Shown here: one piece after another, positions 29,219-38,675 of the stretch
Layout of the letters: the number at the start of each line of letters is the position of its first letter
How positions within the stretch are numbered: position 1 is the stretch's first letter
Assembly (NCBI RefSeq): GCF_029233945.1
Contig: NZ_JARGOQ010000027.1
Coordinates: forward strand, 1-46,288
Direction of reading: 5' to 3'
Length of the DNA: 46,288 nucleotides
Source: Sneathiella sp.
GTDB taxonomy: Bacteria; Pseudomonadota; Alphaproteobacteria; Sneathiellales; Sneathiellaceae
Made by a program: the position numbers and the translations under genes
The notes under the pieces: model-generated
What the model was told of the DNA's origin: nothing
Database searches by the model: none
The model's input: the letters and a program-made list of their open reading frames with translations, nothing else

Positions 29219-29674
29219 TTAGTTCCCTGCGAGGAATTTCTGCCAGTTGAGGTCGGCATCCTTGATCCGTTCGGCGATGCCCGTTTTCTCCCAGCGGACA
29301 CGACCCGCGTCATGGCCGAAAAGATAAAGCTTGTTATCGAAGATCAGCCAGACGCCCGGGTCCGTATCGGCGAGATTGCCGAGGCTCATCTGGTTAGAGC
29401 AATAGCCGCCATATTGCGGGGCGTAAGCCGAAGGGTTGGCGGCAAAGAGATCGCGGCTTTTTGCATCCATAAAGCGCCAGGTCGCGCCCTTATATTCAAC
29501 ACTGAAATCGCCGTTTCCTTCTTCGGGCGCGGCCTTCGTGAAATAAGCTGTGCTGTCATAGCCATCGACGGCAAGCCCGCCGATAAAGCTCTTGTTGATA
29601 TTCTCAAAGGCTAAGGCTTTTCCCGCCCCGATAAAAAGCAGGATAATAAGGACAAGGGCGATACGGCGATACAT
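29219..29674 (-). CDS. Periplasmic YHS-domain protein
   Basis: This 151-residue protein has a Sec signal peptide (hydrophobic run at residues 5-22, cleavage probably after ALA near 22), then a YHS-type domain: GGLAVDGYDSTAYFTKAAPEEG near 32, WRFMDAKSRDLFAANPSAYAPQYGGYCSNQMSLG near 66-100, and LYLFGHDAGRVRWEK near 116. Some YHS-like proteins are thought to bind metals; a small secreted copy like this has no assigned catalytic role. The Cys in GGYCSNQ and the Tyr-rich loop may be functional. It is convergent with the oxoprolinase with no base between the stops. Its start region lies upstream of the metH stop. Confidence 0.85.
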   Translation of the reverse strand: MYRRIALVLIILLFIGAGKALAFENINKSFIGGLAVDGYDSTAYFTKAAPEEGNGDFSVEYKGATWRFMDAKSRDLFAANPSAYAPQYGGYCSNQMSLGNLADTDPGVWLIFDNKLYLFGHDAGRVRWEKTGIAERIKDADLNWQKFLAGN

Positions 29675-29746
29675 ATGACGTCTCCCAGAGATGACACCGC
29701 CATTAGTGCCGTACTATCCAGCGTTTTGGAAATCAAAAATTCGTCA

Positions 29747-32700
29747 TTAGCCCGCGCGGCGGACCCGCTCATAGGCCAGGTTGGAGGCAAGCAGCCGTTC
29801 CGCCGCGTCGGGCGAGATGTCTTTTCGCTTGGCGTAATCTTCCACCTGATCGCGTCCGACGTTGCCGATCCCGAAATAGCGCGCCTCCGGATGGGAGAAA
29901 TAGAGCCCCGAGACCGACGAGGCCGGCATCATGGCGAAACTCTCGGTAAGCTCGATACCGATCCGCTTTTCCGCCTCCAGCAGGTCAAACAACCCGCGCT
30001 TTTCCGAATGCTCCGGACAGGCTGGGTAACCCGGTGCCGGGCGGATGCCCTGATAACCCTCGCGGATAAGCTCCTCATTGCCGAGGTCTTCGTCCCGGGC
30101 ATAGGCCCAAAGCTCCTTACGCGTTTGCTGATGAATATACTCAGCCATCGCTTCCGCCAGCCGGTCCGCCAAAGCCTTCAGCATAATACTGCTGTAATCA
30201 TCGTGGGTTCGCTTGAATTCCTCAAGTTTTGTTTCAATCCCAAGGCCCGCCGTCACAGCAAAGGAGCCGATATAATCCTTCAAGCCGCTCTCCACCGGTG
30301 CGATATAATCCGCAAGACTATGATTGGCGCGACCGTTTTTACGCATCATCTGCTGGCGCAGGAAGTGGAACCGATGTTTTTCCTCAGTCCGGCTCTCATC
30401 CGTATAGACGATGACGTCATCCCCGTCGCTCGCCGCCGGGAACAGACCGACAATCGCCTTCGCCGTCAGCCATTTCTCCGCGATGATCTTGTCCAGCATG
30501 GCGGTCGCATCGTTATAAAGCTCGGTCGCTGTTTCCCCCACCACGTCGTCCTTCAGGATTTTCGGAAAATGCCCCGCAAGCTCCCATGTGCGGAAGAAGG
30601 GAGACCAGTCGATATAATCGCGCAGGCTGGCCAGATTGATGCCCTGAAACTCGTTCAGGCCCGGAAAAGGCGGGACAGGCGGCTGATAATCCGTCCAGTC
30701 GATCGGCACACCGTTGGCGCGCGCCTCGGCAAGCGTGAACTGCTGATCGGGGCGGGATTTTTTGAGATAATTCTCCCGCACTTGCTCATATTCTACTTTA
30801 ATACTATCCACTAACTCTTTGTTATTCTCATTGCTGGTCAGCTTGGTGGCGATACCAACCGCACGCGAAGCGTCCGTCACATAAATTGTCGGTCCATCAT
30901 ACTGCGGCGCGATTTTCAGGGCCGTATGTACCTTCGAGGTGGTCGCCCCGCCAATCAGCAGCGGCAGCTCAAACCCCTGACGCTGCATTTCAGCCGCAAC
31001 TGTCGCCATTTCCTCAAGCGACGGTGTGATCAACCCGGAAAGACCAATAATGTCAACCTTCTCTGCAATCGCCGTTTCCAGAATTTTTGGATAAGGCACC
31101 ATCACACCGAGGTCGATCACCTCGAAATTATTGCATTGCAGGACCACGCCGACGATATTCTTGCCGATGTCATGCACATCGCCCTTGACCGTCGCCATCA
31201 GCACCTTGCCCTTGGTCTGGGATTCGCCGCTCTTGTCTTTCTCCGCCTCGATAAAGGGCAGCAAATGCGCCACCGCCTGCTTCATCACGCGCGCGCTTTT
31301 CACCACCTGCGGCAGGAACATCTTCCCCGATCCGAACAGATCGCCAACCACATTCATGCCGTCCATCAACGGCCCCTCGATCACCTGAATGGGGCGCGGG
31401 AATTGCTGGCGCGCTTCTTCCGTATCGTCGATGATATAATCGGAGATGCCCTTCACCAGCGCATGGGTCAGCCGCTCTCCGACTGTCCCCTCACGCCAGG
31501 TGAGATCAACCACATTGCTTCGCTTCTGGCCGATGGCCTGCTCCGCCACTTCGAGCAGTCGTTCCGTCCCGTCGTCGCGCTTGTTGAAGACCACATCCTC
31601 GATCCGGTCGCGCAGGTCTTCGGGGATATCGGAATAGACGGCGAGCTGGCCCGCGTTGACAATGCCCATGTCCATCCCGGCCTGGATCGCATGATAGAGG
31701 AAGACGGAATGCATCGCTTCGCGCATCGCGTTATTTCCACGCAGGGAAAAAGACATATTGCTCACCCCGCCACTGATCTGGATATGCGGGAGGGTCGCCT
31801 TTAACTCGCGTGTGGCCTCGATATAATCGCGGGAGAAGTTACGATGCTCGTCAATGCCCGTAGCAATGGGAAAAATATTCGGATCGAAAATGATATCTTC
31901 AGGAGGAAAATCAACGACTTCCGTTAAAATCTTATAACAGCGTGTACAAATCTCGATCATCCGCTCTTTGCTGTCCGCCTGACCGTCCTCATCGAAAGCC
32001 ATGACCACAGCCGCCGCGCCAAAGCGGCGCACTTCCCGCGCATGTTCAATAAATTCCGTCTCACCTTCCTTCAATGAAATTGAGTTGACGACACCCTTGC
32101 CCTGAATGGTTTTAAGGCCCGCCTGCAAGACGTCCCATTTTGAACTGTCGACCATAATCGGCACGCGGCTGATATCCGGCTCCGAGGCGATCAGGTTGAG
32201 GAAGGTGGTCATGGCGGATTTCGCATCCAGCATGGCATCATCCATATTCACATCGACGATCTGCGCACCGTTAATCACCTGCTCTCGCGCGATATCGAGG
32301 GCGGTGTCGTAATCCCCGTCCATCACCAGTTTCTTGAACTTGGCGGAACCGGCGACATTCGTCCGTTCCCCCACATTGATAAAGCCCGCCACATCGTCCA
32401 GATAAAGAGGCTCCAGCCCGCTCAGACGGCAGACAGGTTCCAGTGCCGGAATTTTACGCGGGGCGATATCAGCCACCGCCTCGGCGATCGCGGCGATATG
32501 CTCAGGGCGCGTGCCGCAGCAGCCACCAACGATATTCACAAGGCCGCTTTTCGCAAACTCGCCAAGCTGTTCGGCCATATAGGCGGGGGTATCGTCATAC
32601 TCGCCAAGTTCATTGGGAAGGCCCGCGTTCGGATGCACACTGACCCGCGCCGTCGCAACATTCGAAACCGACTGAACATGTGGTCGCAAGTCCTTGGCGC

Positions 32701-33454
32701 CCAACGCACAATTAAATCCGATACTGATCGGCCTCACATGAGCCATGGAGGCCCAGAAAGCCTCCGCCGTCTGGCCCGAGAGTGTCCGGCCCGAGGCATC
32801 AGTTATCGTGCCGGAGACCATAACCGGATGACGAACCCCCGTTTCGTCAAAATAGCGCAGCACCGCATAGATGGCTGCCTTACAGTTCAGGCTGTCGAAA
32901 ACCGTCTCGATCAGGATGATCTGTGCCCCGCCGTCGATCAGGCCGCGCAATGCCTCGTCATAGGCTTCAACCAATTCATCAAAGGAAACATTGCGATAGC
33001 CCGGATCGTTCACATCCGGCGAGATGGAGGCTGTGCGGTTGGTCGGCCCCAGCACGCCCGCGACAAAACGAGGCTTTTCGGGTGTCTTCTCCGTCCAGCG
33101 ATCCGCGGCCTTTCGGGCGATCGCCGCGCCTTGTTTATTCAGTTCATAAACCGCGCGTTCCAGCTTGTAATCGGCCTGGGCAATCGACGTTGAGTTAAAG
33201 GTATTGGTCTCCAGAATATCCGACCCCGCCGCCAGGAAGTCATCGTGGATCTTCTCGATCACTTCCGGCTTGGTAAGGGTCAGGAGATCGTTATTCCCCT
33301 TCAGGTCGTTGCTGACATTGGCATAGGCCGTGCCCCGGTAATCCTCCTCCGTCAGCTTGAACCCCTGGATCATGGTGCCCATGGCGCCATCGAGAACCAT
33401 GATCCTCTTATCCAGAATAGCCTCAAGTTCCGCAAATGCCGGTGACTTCTGCAT
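29747..33454 (-). CDS. metH: MetH, cobalamin-dependent methionine synthase
   Basis: This 1235-residue protein is a full-length MetH. The homocysteine domain begins at [17 protein letters not shown] near residue 19 and contains the zinc-site [11 protein letters not shown] near 307. The pterin domain contains [16 protein letters not shown] near 358 and MVDSSKW. The cobalamin domain carries [16 protein letters not shown] near 760, where the His ligates cobalt. The activation domain ends with [12 protein letters not shown] near 1150 and [14 protein letters not shown]. It transfers methyl from 5-methyl-THF to homocysteine. It lies 31 bases after metF in an operon led by an ArsR-type regulator. It needs cobalamin, as does the corrinoid protein at the left edge. 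Confidence 0.97.
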   Translation of the reverse strand: MQKSPAFAELEAILDKRIMVLDGAMGTMIQGFKLTEEDYRGTAYANVSNDLKGNNDLLTLTKPEVIEKIHDDFLAAGSDILETNTFNSTSIAQADYKLERAVYELNKQGAAIARKAADRWTEKTPEKPRFVAGVLGPTNRTASISPDVNDPGYRNVSFDELVEAYDEALRGLIDGGAQIILIETVFDSLNCKAAIYAVLRYFDETGVRHPVMVSGTITDASGRTLSGQTAEAFWASMAHVRPISIGFNCALGAKDLRPHVQSVSNVATARVSVHPNAGLPNELGEYDDTPAYMAEQLGEFAKSGLVNIVGGCCGTRPEHIAAIAEAVADIAPRKIPALEPVCRLSGLEPLYLDDVAGFINVGERTNVAGSAKFKKLVMDGDYDTALDIAREQVINGAQIVDVNMDDAMLDAKSAMTTFLNLIASEPDISRVPIMVDSSKWDVLQAGLKTIQGKGVVNSISLKEGETEFIEHAREVRRFGAAAVVMAFDEDGQADSKERMIEICTRCYKILTEVVDFPPEDIIFDPNIFPIATGIDEHRNFSRDYIEATRELKATLPHIQISGGVSNMSFSLRGNNAMREAMHSVFLYHAIQAGMDMGIVNAGQLAVYSDIPEDLRDRIEDVVFNKRDDGTERLLEVAEQAIGQKRSNVVDLTWREGTVGERLTHALVKGISDYIIDDTEEARQQFPRPIQVIEGPLMDGMNVVGDLFGSGKMFLPQVVKSARVMKQAVAHLLPFIEAEKDKSGESQTKGKVLMATVKGDVHDIGKNIVGVVLQCNNFEVIDLGVMVPYPKILETAIAEKVDIIGLSGLITPSLEEMATVAAEMQRQGFELPLLIGGATTSKVHTALKIAPQYDGPTIYVTDASRAVGIATKLTSNENNKELVDSIKVEYEQVRENYLKKSRPDQQFTLAEARANGVPIDWTDYQPPVPPFPGLNEFQGINLASLRDYIDWSPFFRTWELAGHFPKILKDDVVGETATELYNDATAMLDKIIAEKWLTAKAIVGLFPAASDGDDVIVYTDESRTEEKHRFHFLRQQMMRKNGRANHSLADYIAPVESGLKDYIGSFAVTAGLGIETKLEEFKRTHDDYSSIMLKALADRLAEAMAEYIHQQTRKELWAYARDEDLGNEELIREGYQGIRPAPGYPACPEHSEKRGLFDLLEAEKRIGIELTESFAMMPASSVSGLYFSHPEARYFGIGNVGRDQVEDYAKRKDISPDAAERLLASNLAYERVRRAG

Positions 33455-33485
33455 GGGGTGACCTTTTACAAAAAAATTAAATAAT

Positions 33486-34415
33486 TTAAACGGTTACAGT
33501 CTCTATCTCAGGCCGCAGCCCAAGTGTATGGCAGACAGAATAGACCAAGTCCGCCCGGTTCAATGTATAGAAATGAAAATCCGTGACCCCGGCGCGCTGT
33601 AGTTGAAGGCATTGCTCTGACGCGACCATCGCGGCAACCAGATTGCGGGTTGCCGGATCCTCGTCCAGATCTTCGAACAGATGGGTCAACCACGCGGGCA
33701 CCTGTGTGCCGCATTGCGTGCTGAACTGCCGGATTTTGGAATAGCTGGTGACCGGCAGGATACCCGGCACGATCGGAATGGTGATGCCATGGGCCCGCGC
33801 CCGGTCAACAAAGCGGAGATAGACTTCCGGATCGAAGAAGAACTGCGTGATCGCCCGGGTCGCACCTGCGTCCATCTTGCGCTTCAGATAATCAATATCT
33901 GCAAGGCTGGATTTCGCGTCGGGATGAATTTCCGGATAGCAGCCGACGGAAATTTCAAAATCATGTTTTTTCTTCAAAAACTCGATCAGCTCGACCGAGC
34001 CCGCAAACCCGCCCGGATGCGGCTTGAAGCTCTCAAACCCTTCCGGCGGATCACCACGCAAAGCGACAAGATGGCGGATGCCGCTCTGCCAGTAGCGATC
34101 GGCGATTTCCTCGATCTCGCCCTGCTCCGCGCCGACGCAGGTCAGGTGAGCGGCAGGCTCCAGTGTCGTTTCCTGACGGATTCGGCTGACCAGCGCATGG
34201 GTCCGCTCCCGCGTTGAGCCGCCCGCCCCATAGGTGACGGAGACAAATTTCGGACCCAGCGGCGCAAGGCGCATCAGGGCCTGCCAATGCTTCTCGGCGA
34301 GGGCGTCGGATGTCGGCGGGAAGAATTCAAACGACACGTCGACGCGGTTTCGCGCCTGCGCCCCCGTCAATCCGCCGGAAATATCATTCCGTTCCGGTAT
34401 TCCTGACATGATCAT
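33486..34415 (-). CDS. metF: MetF, methylenetetrahydrofolate reductase
   Basis: This 309-residue TIM-barrel flavoprotein reduces 5,10-methylene-THF to 5-methyl-THF, the substrate of MetH. The family signature FEFFPPTSD is near residue 30; [19 protein letters not shown] is near 58; [12 protein letters not shown] near 113 and [19 protein letters not shown] near 186 are conserved. The start ATG at 34415 overlaps the stop of the regulator gene (ATGA); a second ATG two codons further in is an alternative. The overlap indicates translational coupling with the ArsR gene. Confidence 0.95.
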   Translation of the reverse strand: MIMSGIPERNDISGGLTGAQARNRVDVSFEFFPPTSDALAEKHWQALMRLAPLGPKFVSVTYGAGGSTRERTHALVSRIRQETTLEPAAHLTCVGAEQGEIEEIADRYWQSGIRHLVALRGDPPEGFESFKPHPGGFAGSVELIEFLKKKHDFEISVGCYPEIHPDAKSSLADIDYLKRKMDAGATRAITQFFFDPEVYLRFVDRARAHGITIPIVPGILPVTSYSKIRQFSTQCGTQVPAWLTHLFEDLDEDPATRNLVAAMVASEQCLQLQRAGVTDFHFYTLNRADLVYSVCHTLGLRPEIETVTV

Positions 34416-35371
34416 GACGCAACGGCTCCTTTGGATTGAATGGCGGCGGCCGGAACGGCCGTCCAGATATTAACGGTGAGCGGATCGCCCTTCAGGACGG
34501 TGAAATCCTTCGGCTCCAGCCCAGCCTCGGCGCAATAGGTGCGGATGCTGTCCTCATCGAACCCCATATGCCAATGAGCATGCTCCGTGCGCAGGCTGTC
34601 GAGGGAATGCGGCGCAAAATCGACAATCGCCAGAATGCCGCCGCCCCGCAAAAGCCGCGCTGATTCCCGGATGGCGATGCCCGGATCCTCCGCATAATGC
34701 AGTACCTGATGGATGACGATGGCGTCCTGGGACTGGTTCGTGAAGGGCAGGTTATACATATCCGCGAGGCGCACCTGGCAATTGCGCAAACCCGCATCCT
34801 CAATCGCCGTGCGGGCGAAGGAGAGCATCTCCCGGCTGGTATCAACGCCGATGGCATGGGTGACCTTGGGACCGAACAGTTCCAGCATCCGGCCGGTGCC
34901 CGTCCCGATATCGAGAAAATCAGTGATCTTGTGCCCCTTGGTCAGCGTCAGCAGGGCATCTTCCACGGCCTCTTCCGGCACATGAAGGGAGCGAATCTCA
35001 TTCCAGCGAGCAGCATTTTCCCGAAAATATTCCTCCGCCGCCATGATCCGTGCCTTTTTGACCGTTTCCAGCCGCTCAAGATCGCGGGACACGATGGGGT
35101 CCGCCTCCGGGACCAGATCGACAAGGGTGCGCGCCAGTAGTGAGGCGTTATGCTTCGCAGACAGCCGGTAAAAGACCCAGCTCCCCTCCTGATACCGATC
35201 CAGCAGGCCAGCATCGCATAGAAGTTTCAGATGGCGCGAGACACGGGGCTGGCTTTGCCCGAGAATCTGCGTCAGTTCACTGACCGTCAGTTCCGAATGG
35301 CCGCAGAGGACCAGCAATCTGAGCCGGGTTTCCTCCCCGGCAGCGCGTAGTCCCAAAAGCAGATTTTCCAC
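34412..35371 (-). CDS. ArsR-family regulator fused to a SAM-dependent methyltransferase domain
   Basis: This 319-residue protein has an ArsR-type winged helix at the N-terminus (ETRLRLLVLCGHSELTVSELTQILGQSQPRVSRHLKLLCDAGL, residues about 14-56). A class I methyltransferase domain follows from about residue 145 (DFLDIGTGTGRMLELFG, then VDTSREMLSFA, and LLRGGGILAIVDF near 247). In proteobacteria ArsR-type regulators control SAM-cycle genes (SahR is a described example). The methyltransferase domain may sense SAM or SAH here, which is inference. The GTG start has GAGG six bases upstream. It heads the operon with metF and metH. A palindrome immediately upstream is its probable operator. Confidence 0.85.
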   Translation of the reverse strand: MENLLLGLRAAGEETRLRLLVLCGHSELTVSELTQILGQSQPRVSRHLKLLCDAGLLDRYQEGSWVFYRLSAKHNASLLARTLVDLVPEADPIVSRDLERLETVKKARIMAAEEYFRENAARWNEIRSLHVPEEAVEDALLTLTKGHKITDFLDIGTGTGRMLELFGPKVTHAIGVDTSREMLSFARTAIEDAGLRNCQVRLADMYNLPFTNQSQDAIVIHQVLHYAEDPGIAIRESARLLRGGGILAIVDFAPHSLDSLRTEHAHWHMGFDEDSIRTYCAEAGLEPKDFTVLKGDPLTVNIWTAVPAAAIQSKGAVAS

Positions 35372-35687
35372 ACCGACCTCAACAAAATCAAAAATTTAAA
35401 TGATATAAACATATCCTTATATCTTTGTACAGAGAAATTGCGGTGCGATGCGCGACTTTTTCGCCACACCATAAAAGTAATCTGTTAACCTGAAAAAACG
35501 GCGACTCGCCTTGGATTTAGCCGTATGATAGTTACGATAGCGGGGATTGCCGTGTCTAAGACCGTTGTTTTATTGTAAAAATCAGTTAAACAGGGTTAAG
35601 TAATAAGGTTAAAGACTTTGGTAACTCTTCCCGGATAGATTTAGGCCTCACTTCCGGACCACAGGTACTGAGTTGGAAAAGATAAAA
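35372..35687. promoter_or_regulatory. Gene-free divergent region between the ArsR-metF-metH operon and mlaA
   Basis: This region of about 316 bases contains promoters for both directions. The left part is AT-rich and holds the 22-base palindrome at 35402-35423. The right part carries three GTTAA motifs at 35585, 35595 and 35608 just before mlaA, spaced 10 and 13 bases, with no clear meaning. mlaA could begin at TTG 35673 or ATG 35688. I see no RNA gene here. Confidence 0.5.
35402..35423. promoter_or_regulatory. Probable operator of the ArsR-methyltransferase regulator
   Basis: An imperfect palindrome of the form GATATAA-N2-ATAT-N2-TTATATC lies 31-52 bases before the GTG start of the regulator gene. 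Seven outer bases on each arm and the central ATAT are symmetric. Its position overlaps where the promoter should be, consistent with autorepression and with control of metF and metH. ArsR-family dimers typically bind such long AT-rich palindromes. Binding itself is inferred. Confidence 0.65.
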
Positions 35688-36485
35688 ATGGGTTTGCGTT
35701 CAAAATCATCCTCCCTAAAAGCCAGTCTAACGGCCATTGCCCTTCTCGTCGCTGTCAGCGGCTGCGCAACACCGCAGCAGAAGGACGGCAAAGCCGTCGC
35801 GGTGATGTATAACGAGGTTTACGATCCGCTTGAGCCGATGAACCGTTATTTCTTTGATGTGAACTACGCCCTTGATGCGCTGTTCCTCAAGCCGGTGGCG
35901 GAAATGTATCGCGGTGTTGTTCCGGAGCCTGTGCGCGACAGCGTTACCAATTTCCTGACGAACCTCTCTCAGCCGATCTACCTGATCAATAACGTTCTTC
36001 AGGGCGACTTGAATGGCGCCGGGGACAATATGGGCGCATTTTTCACCAACACCTTCCTCGGTGTGGGCGGGCTGTTTGATGTGGCCAAGCTGAACACGCC
36101 GGTTGAGGATATGGGCCAGACCTTTGCGAAATGGGGTATCCAGGAAGGGCCGTATCTTGTTGTTCCCCTCCTCGGGCCCAGGACAACACGCGCCGCCGTT
36201 GGCGGTGTTGCCGATTATTATCTCGACCCGATCAATTACGCCGCCAGGGAAAACGATATCGATAATGTCGGCATCATTCGCGCAGCGGCCACGGGAATTG
36301 ACCAAAGGTCCCGCTCGATCGAGGCCCTTGATGAAATCGAGAAGAACGCGATCGACTTCTATGCCGCCATCAGAAGCCTGTATCGACAAAATCGGAACAA
36401 TATGATTCTTAATGGTGCCAGCAATTCGACACAATTGCCGAATATGTCATTTGATGATGATGACGAGCCCGTTAAGAAAGATTAG
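35688..36485 (+). CDS. mlaA: MlaA/VacJ-family outer-membrane lipoprotein
   Basis: This protein of about 265 residues has a lipoprotein signal with the lipobox VSGC, Cys near residue 27, preceded by a hydrophobic run LTAIALLVAVS. The MlaA signature YDPLEPMNRYFFDVNYALD lies near residue 46. LFLKPVAEMYRGVVPEPVRDSVTNFLTNLSQPIYLINNVLQGD follows, then the glycine-rich FLGVGGLFDVA and YLVVPLLGPRTTRAAVGG. MlaA removes mislocalised phospholipid from the outer leaflet of the outer membrane. It is paired with mlaC downstream, the periplasmic carrier, with a 68-base gap. ATG 35688 is preferred; TTG 35673 is an alternative. No mlaFED transporter genes are present in this window. Confidence 0.92.
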   Translation: MGLRSKSSSLKASLTAIALLVAVSGCATPQQKDGKAVAVMYNEVYDPLEPMNRYFFDVNYALDALFLKPVAEMYRGVVPEPVRDSVTNFLTNLSQPIYLINNVLQGDLNGAGDNMGAFFTNTFLGVGGLFDVAKLNTPVEDMGQTFAKWGIQEGPYLVVPLLGPRTTRAAVGGVADYYLDPINYAARENDIDNVGIIRAAATGIDQRSRSIEALDEIEKNAIDFYAAIRSLYRQNRNNMILNGASNSTQLPNMSFDDDDEPVKKD

Positions 36486-36553
36486 TTGAACTTACTTTTT
36501 TCATTCGAAATTTTATTTTCCATTTGGAAACGGATTCCGTCGGGAGTGTATTG

Positions 36554-37177
36554 ATGTTCACAAGACGAAAGTTTTTCCAGAAAACGCTCATCGCAACGGC
36601 GATGGCCGTCCTGTTTCAACCATCGGCCTTCGCGGCGGAAACGAAGGAGCAGGCTGCCCTGACGATGGTCAAGGGAATCGGCGATGAGGCGGTTGCAACG
36701 CTTGCAGACAAGTCCTTAAGCGAAGAGCAGAAACAGGATCGCTTCGAAACATTTCTTGATTCCAGCTTTGACATGAAGCGCATTGGACGATTTGTCCTCG
36801 GCCAGTACTGGCGCGATGCAACGAGTGCAGAGCAAACCGAGTTTCTGAAAGTTTTCCGCGATTACATGGTGACAAGCTACGCCGAGAAAATCGGATCTTA
36901 TTCCGGCGAAAACCTGGAAATCAAGGATGCCACATCGCTCAATGACAAGGAATCATTGGTTCATTCAGTCATCGTTCGCCCTAGCGGACCGCCCATCAAG
37001 CTTGACTGGCGGGTTCGCAAAACCAATGACGGCGAGAAGATTGTCGATGTCATTATTGAGGGGATCAGCATGGCACAAACCCACCGGTCAGAGTTTGCCT
37101 CGGTGGTCAGCCAGTCTGGCGTTGACGGCCTGATCAAAAAGCTGGAAGAGCAGATCAAGACCGCCTCAAGCTCATAA
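36554..37177 (+). CDS. mlaC: MlaC-like periplasmic phospholipid carrier with twin-arginine-type signal
   Basis: This 207-residue MlaC/Ttg2D-family protein begins MFTRRKFFQKTLIATAMAVL. TRRKFFQK matches a twin-arginine (Tat) motif, followed by a hydrophobic stretch and a likely AFA cleavage site near residue 27. The mature part is helical at first (VKGIGDEAVATLADK), with RFVLGQYWRDATSAEQTEFLKVFRDYMV near residue 80, LDWRVRKTNDGEKIVDVIIEGISMA near 150, and a C-terminal helix FASVVSQSGVDGLIKKLEEQI. It binds phospholipid and shuttles it between MlaA and the inner membrane. GGGAG nine bases before this ATG supports the start over the TTG ten codons upstream. Confidence 0.9.
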   Translation: MFTRRKFFQKTLIATAMAVLFQPSAFAAETKEQAALTMVKGIGDEAVATLADKSLSEEQKQDRFETFLDSSFDMKRIGRFVLGQYWRDATSAEQTEFLKVFRDYMVTSYAEKIGSYSGENLEIKDATSLNDKESLVHSVIVRPSGPPIKLDWRVRKTNDGEKIVDVIIEGISMAQTHRSEFASVVSQSGVDGLIKKLEEQIKTASSS

Positions 37178-37200
37178 GAATCTTTTTATAAAGAAATCAA

Positions 37201-37233
37201 TGCCGCCCCGCAGGCTGCCGGGCGGCATTTTTT
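37201..37233 (+). terminator. Intrinsic terminator of mlaC, touching the phoB stop
   Basis: TGCCGCCC (37201-37208) pairs with GGGCGGCA (37220-37227) across an 11-base loop, followed by six T residues (37228-37233). This is a classic rho-independent terminator for the plus-strand mla transcript. It overlaps the end of the convergent phoB gene (stop at 37232), so the same DNA ends both genes. Toward the minus direction the T-run is weaker, so its effect on phoB is uncertain. Confidence 0.85.
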
Positions 37234-37912
37234 ATGCTTTCTCGAAACAGTAACCCACGGCGCGCACGGTCCGGATGAGGTCAGGCTCACCTTTTTCGTT
37301 CAGTGCCTTGCGCAGGCGCCGGATATGAACATCCACCGTCCGATCCTCGACATAGACATTCTGGCCCCAGACACCGTCCAGCAATTGCTCCCGGGTGAGG
37401 ACACGCCCTGCCCTCTCCATGAAGTAGCGGAGCAGCTTGAATTCCGTGGGTCCAAGGCGCAGCTCCCGCACGCCCCTCTTCACCTTATAGGCAACCAGAT
37501 CGACGACGACATCGGCAACGCTTAGTTGCTCGTTGCCCACTTCCGGATTGCGGCGGCGGAGAACGGCACGAATGCGGGCCATCAACTCGGCCGGTGAAAA
37601 GGGTTTTGCGACATAGTCATCGGCGCCGACATCAAGGCCCCTCACCCGGTCTGCTTCCTCACCACGCGCGGTGATCATGATAACCGGCAGGTTGCCATGC
37701 TTCTGGTCCCGGCGAAGGCGACGGCAAATCTCGATCCCGGATACCTTTGGCAGCATCCAATCGAGAAGCAGCATATCAGGCTGTTCTTCTTCAATCGCAA
37801 GCATTGCTTCATCCCCGTCATGAGCGGAAGCAACATCAAATCCCTCGCTCTCAAGATTATACCGCAAGAGCTCGACCATGGCCGGCTCGTCTTCAACTAC
37901 AAGTATCTTCAT
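37232..37912 (-). CDS. phoB: PhoB, phosphate-regulon response regulator
   Basis: This 226-residue OmpR/PhoB-type regulator has a receiver domain with acidic residues at 7-9, phosphoacceptor Asp51 (LLLDWMLPKVSG), the conserved Thr in ITARGEE and Lys in YVAKPFSPAEL. A winged-helix DNA-binding domain follows from about residue 130 (LRLGPTEFKLLRYFMERAGRVLTREQLLDGVWG, then VDVHIRRLRKAL). It binds Pho boxes with 11-base half-site spacing, visible before pstS and before phoR. It follows phoU by 16 bases, as the last gene of the phosphate operon. The 3' end overlaps the mlaC terminator. Confidence 0.95.
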   Translation of the reverse strand: MKILVVEDEPAMVELLRYNLESEGFDVASAHDGDEAMLAIEEEQPDMLLLDWMLPKVSGIEICRRLRRDQKHGNLPVIMITARGEEADRVRGLDVGADDYVAKPFSPAELMARIRAVLRRRNPEVGNEQLSVADVVVDLVAYKVKRGVRELRLGPTEFKLLRYFMERAGRVLTREQLLDGVWGQNVYVEDRTVDVHIRRLRKALNEKGEPDLIRTVRAVGYCFEKA

Positions 37913-37928
37913 TTAATAATCAATCACC

Positions 37929-38645
37929 TCAGGAATTCTCGTTCTCTATCATTGTAACACTGGTTTTGTCACCTTTAGGACGCGGTTCCGTCGGCATCTC
38001 ACCGGTGACCTGATAGACTATAATTTCAGCAATATTTGTCATGTGATCGCCGATCCGTTCAATATTCTTTGCCATGAAGATTAAATGTGTACAGCTCGTG
38101 ATGCTGCGCGGATCCTCCATCATGAAGGTCAGAAGCTCGCGGAACATGCTGTTGTAAAGCTGGTCCACCTCCTGATCCCGTTTCCAGACATCATACGCGA
38201 GATCAGGGTCGCCATTGGCATAGGCTTTTAATGTGTCGTCAATCATCCGGCGGACCATATCACCCATCCGTGGGATAGAGGAAACCGGCGCGAGCGATGG
38301 CGATGTATTCAGCGCGATCACGCGTTTGGATATATTTGCCGCATAGTCAGCAACCCGCTCCAGAACGGACGCAATTTTAAGCGCCGAGATCACCAGCCGC
38401 AGGTCATCCGCAACCGGATTCCTGAGCGCCAGCAGACGGATCGCCTTGTTATCGACCTCTTGTTCCAGATCATCGACAGCCCTGTCCGCCTCAATCGTCT
38501 TGAGGGCGAGTTCGGTGTTCCGTTCGGTCAGGGAACGGACGGCTGCTTCAAGCTGGGATTCGGCAAGCCCCCCCATCTCGACGATGGTATTGCGAACATC
38601 TTCAAGCTCTTCGTCAAAGGACTTAACGATATGACCGCTACTCAT
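37929..38645 (-). CDS. phoU: PhoU, phosphate transport/signalling regulator
   Basis: This 238-residue PhoU has two three-helix PhoU repeats. The N-terminal one contains IVEMGGLAESQLEAAVRSL and EQEVDNKAIRLLALRNPVADDLRLVISALKIASVLERVADYAANI. The C-terminal one contains YNSMFRELLTFMMEDPRSITSCTHLIFMAKNIERIGDHMTNIAEIIVYQVTG. The acidic E/DxxxD motifs bind metals. PhoU links PstSCAB to PhoR and represses the Pho response when phosphate is ample. It lies 30 bases after pstB and before phoB. Confidence 0.96.
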   Translation of the reverse strand: MSSGHIVKSFDEELEDVRNTIVEMGGLAESQLEAAVRSLTERNTELALKTIEADRAVDDLEQEVDNKAIRLLALRNPVADDLRLVISALKIASVLERVADYAANISKRVIALNTSPSLAPVSSIPRMGDMVRRMIDDTLKAYANGDPDLAYDVWKRDQEVDQLYNSMFRELLTFMMEDPRSITSCTHLIFMAKNIERIGDHMTNIAEIIVYQVTGEMPTEPRPKGDKTSVTMIENENS

Positions 38646-38675
38646 TTTGGAATTCTCCTGTTCCTGACTGCATTA

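Noticed and set aside
35585-35612. Three GTTAA repeats before mlaA, considered as CtrA sites
   Set aside because: The TTAA pairs are spaced by 6 and 9 bases, not the 7 of CtrA boxes; too short to call.
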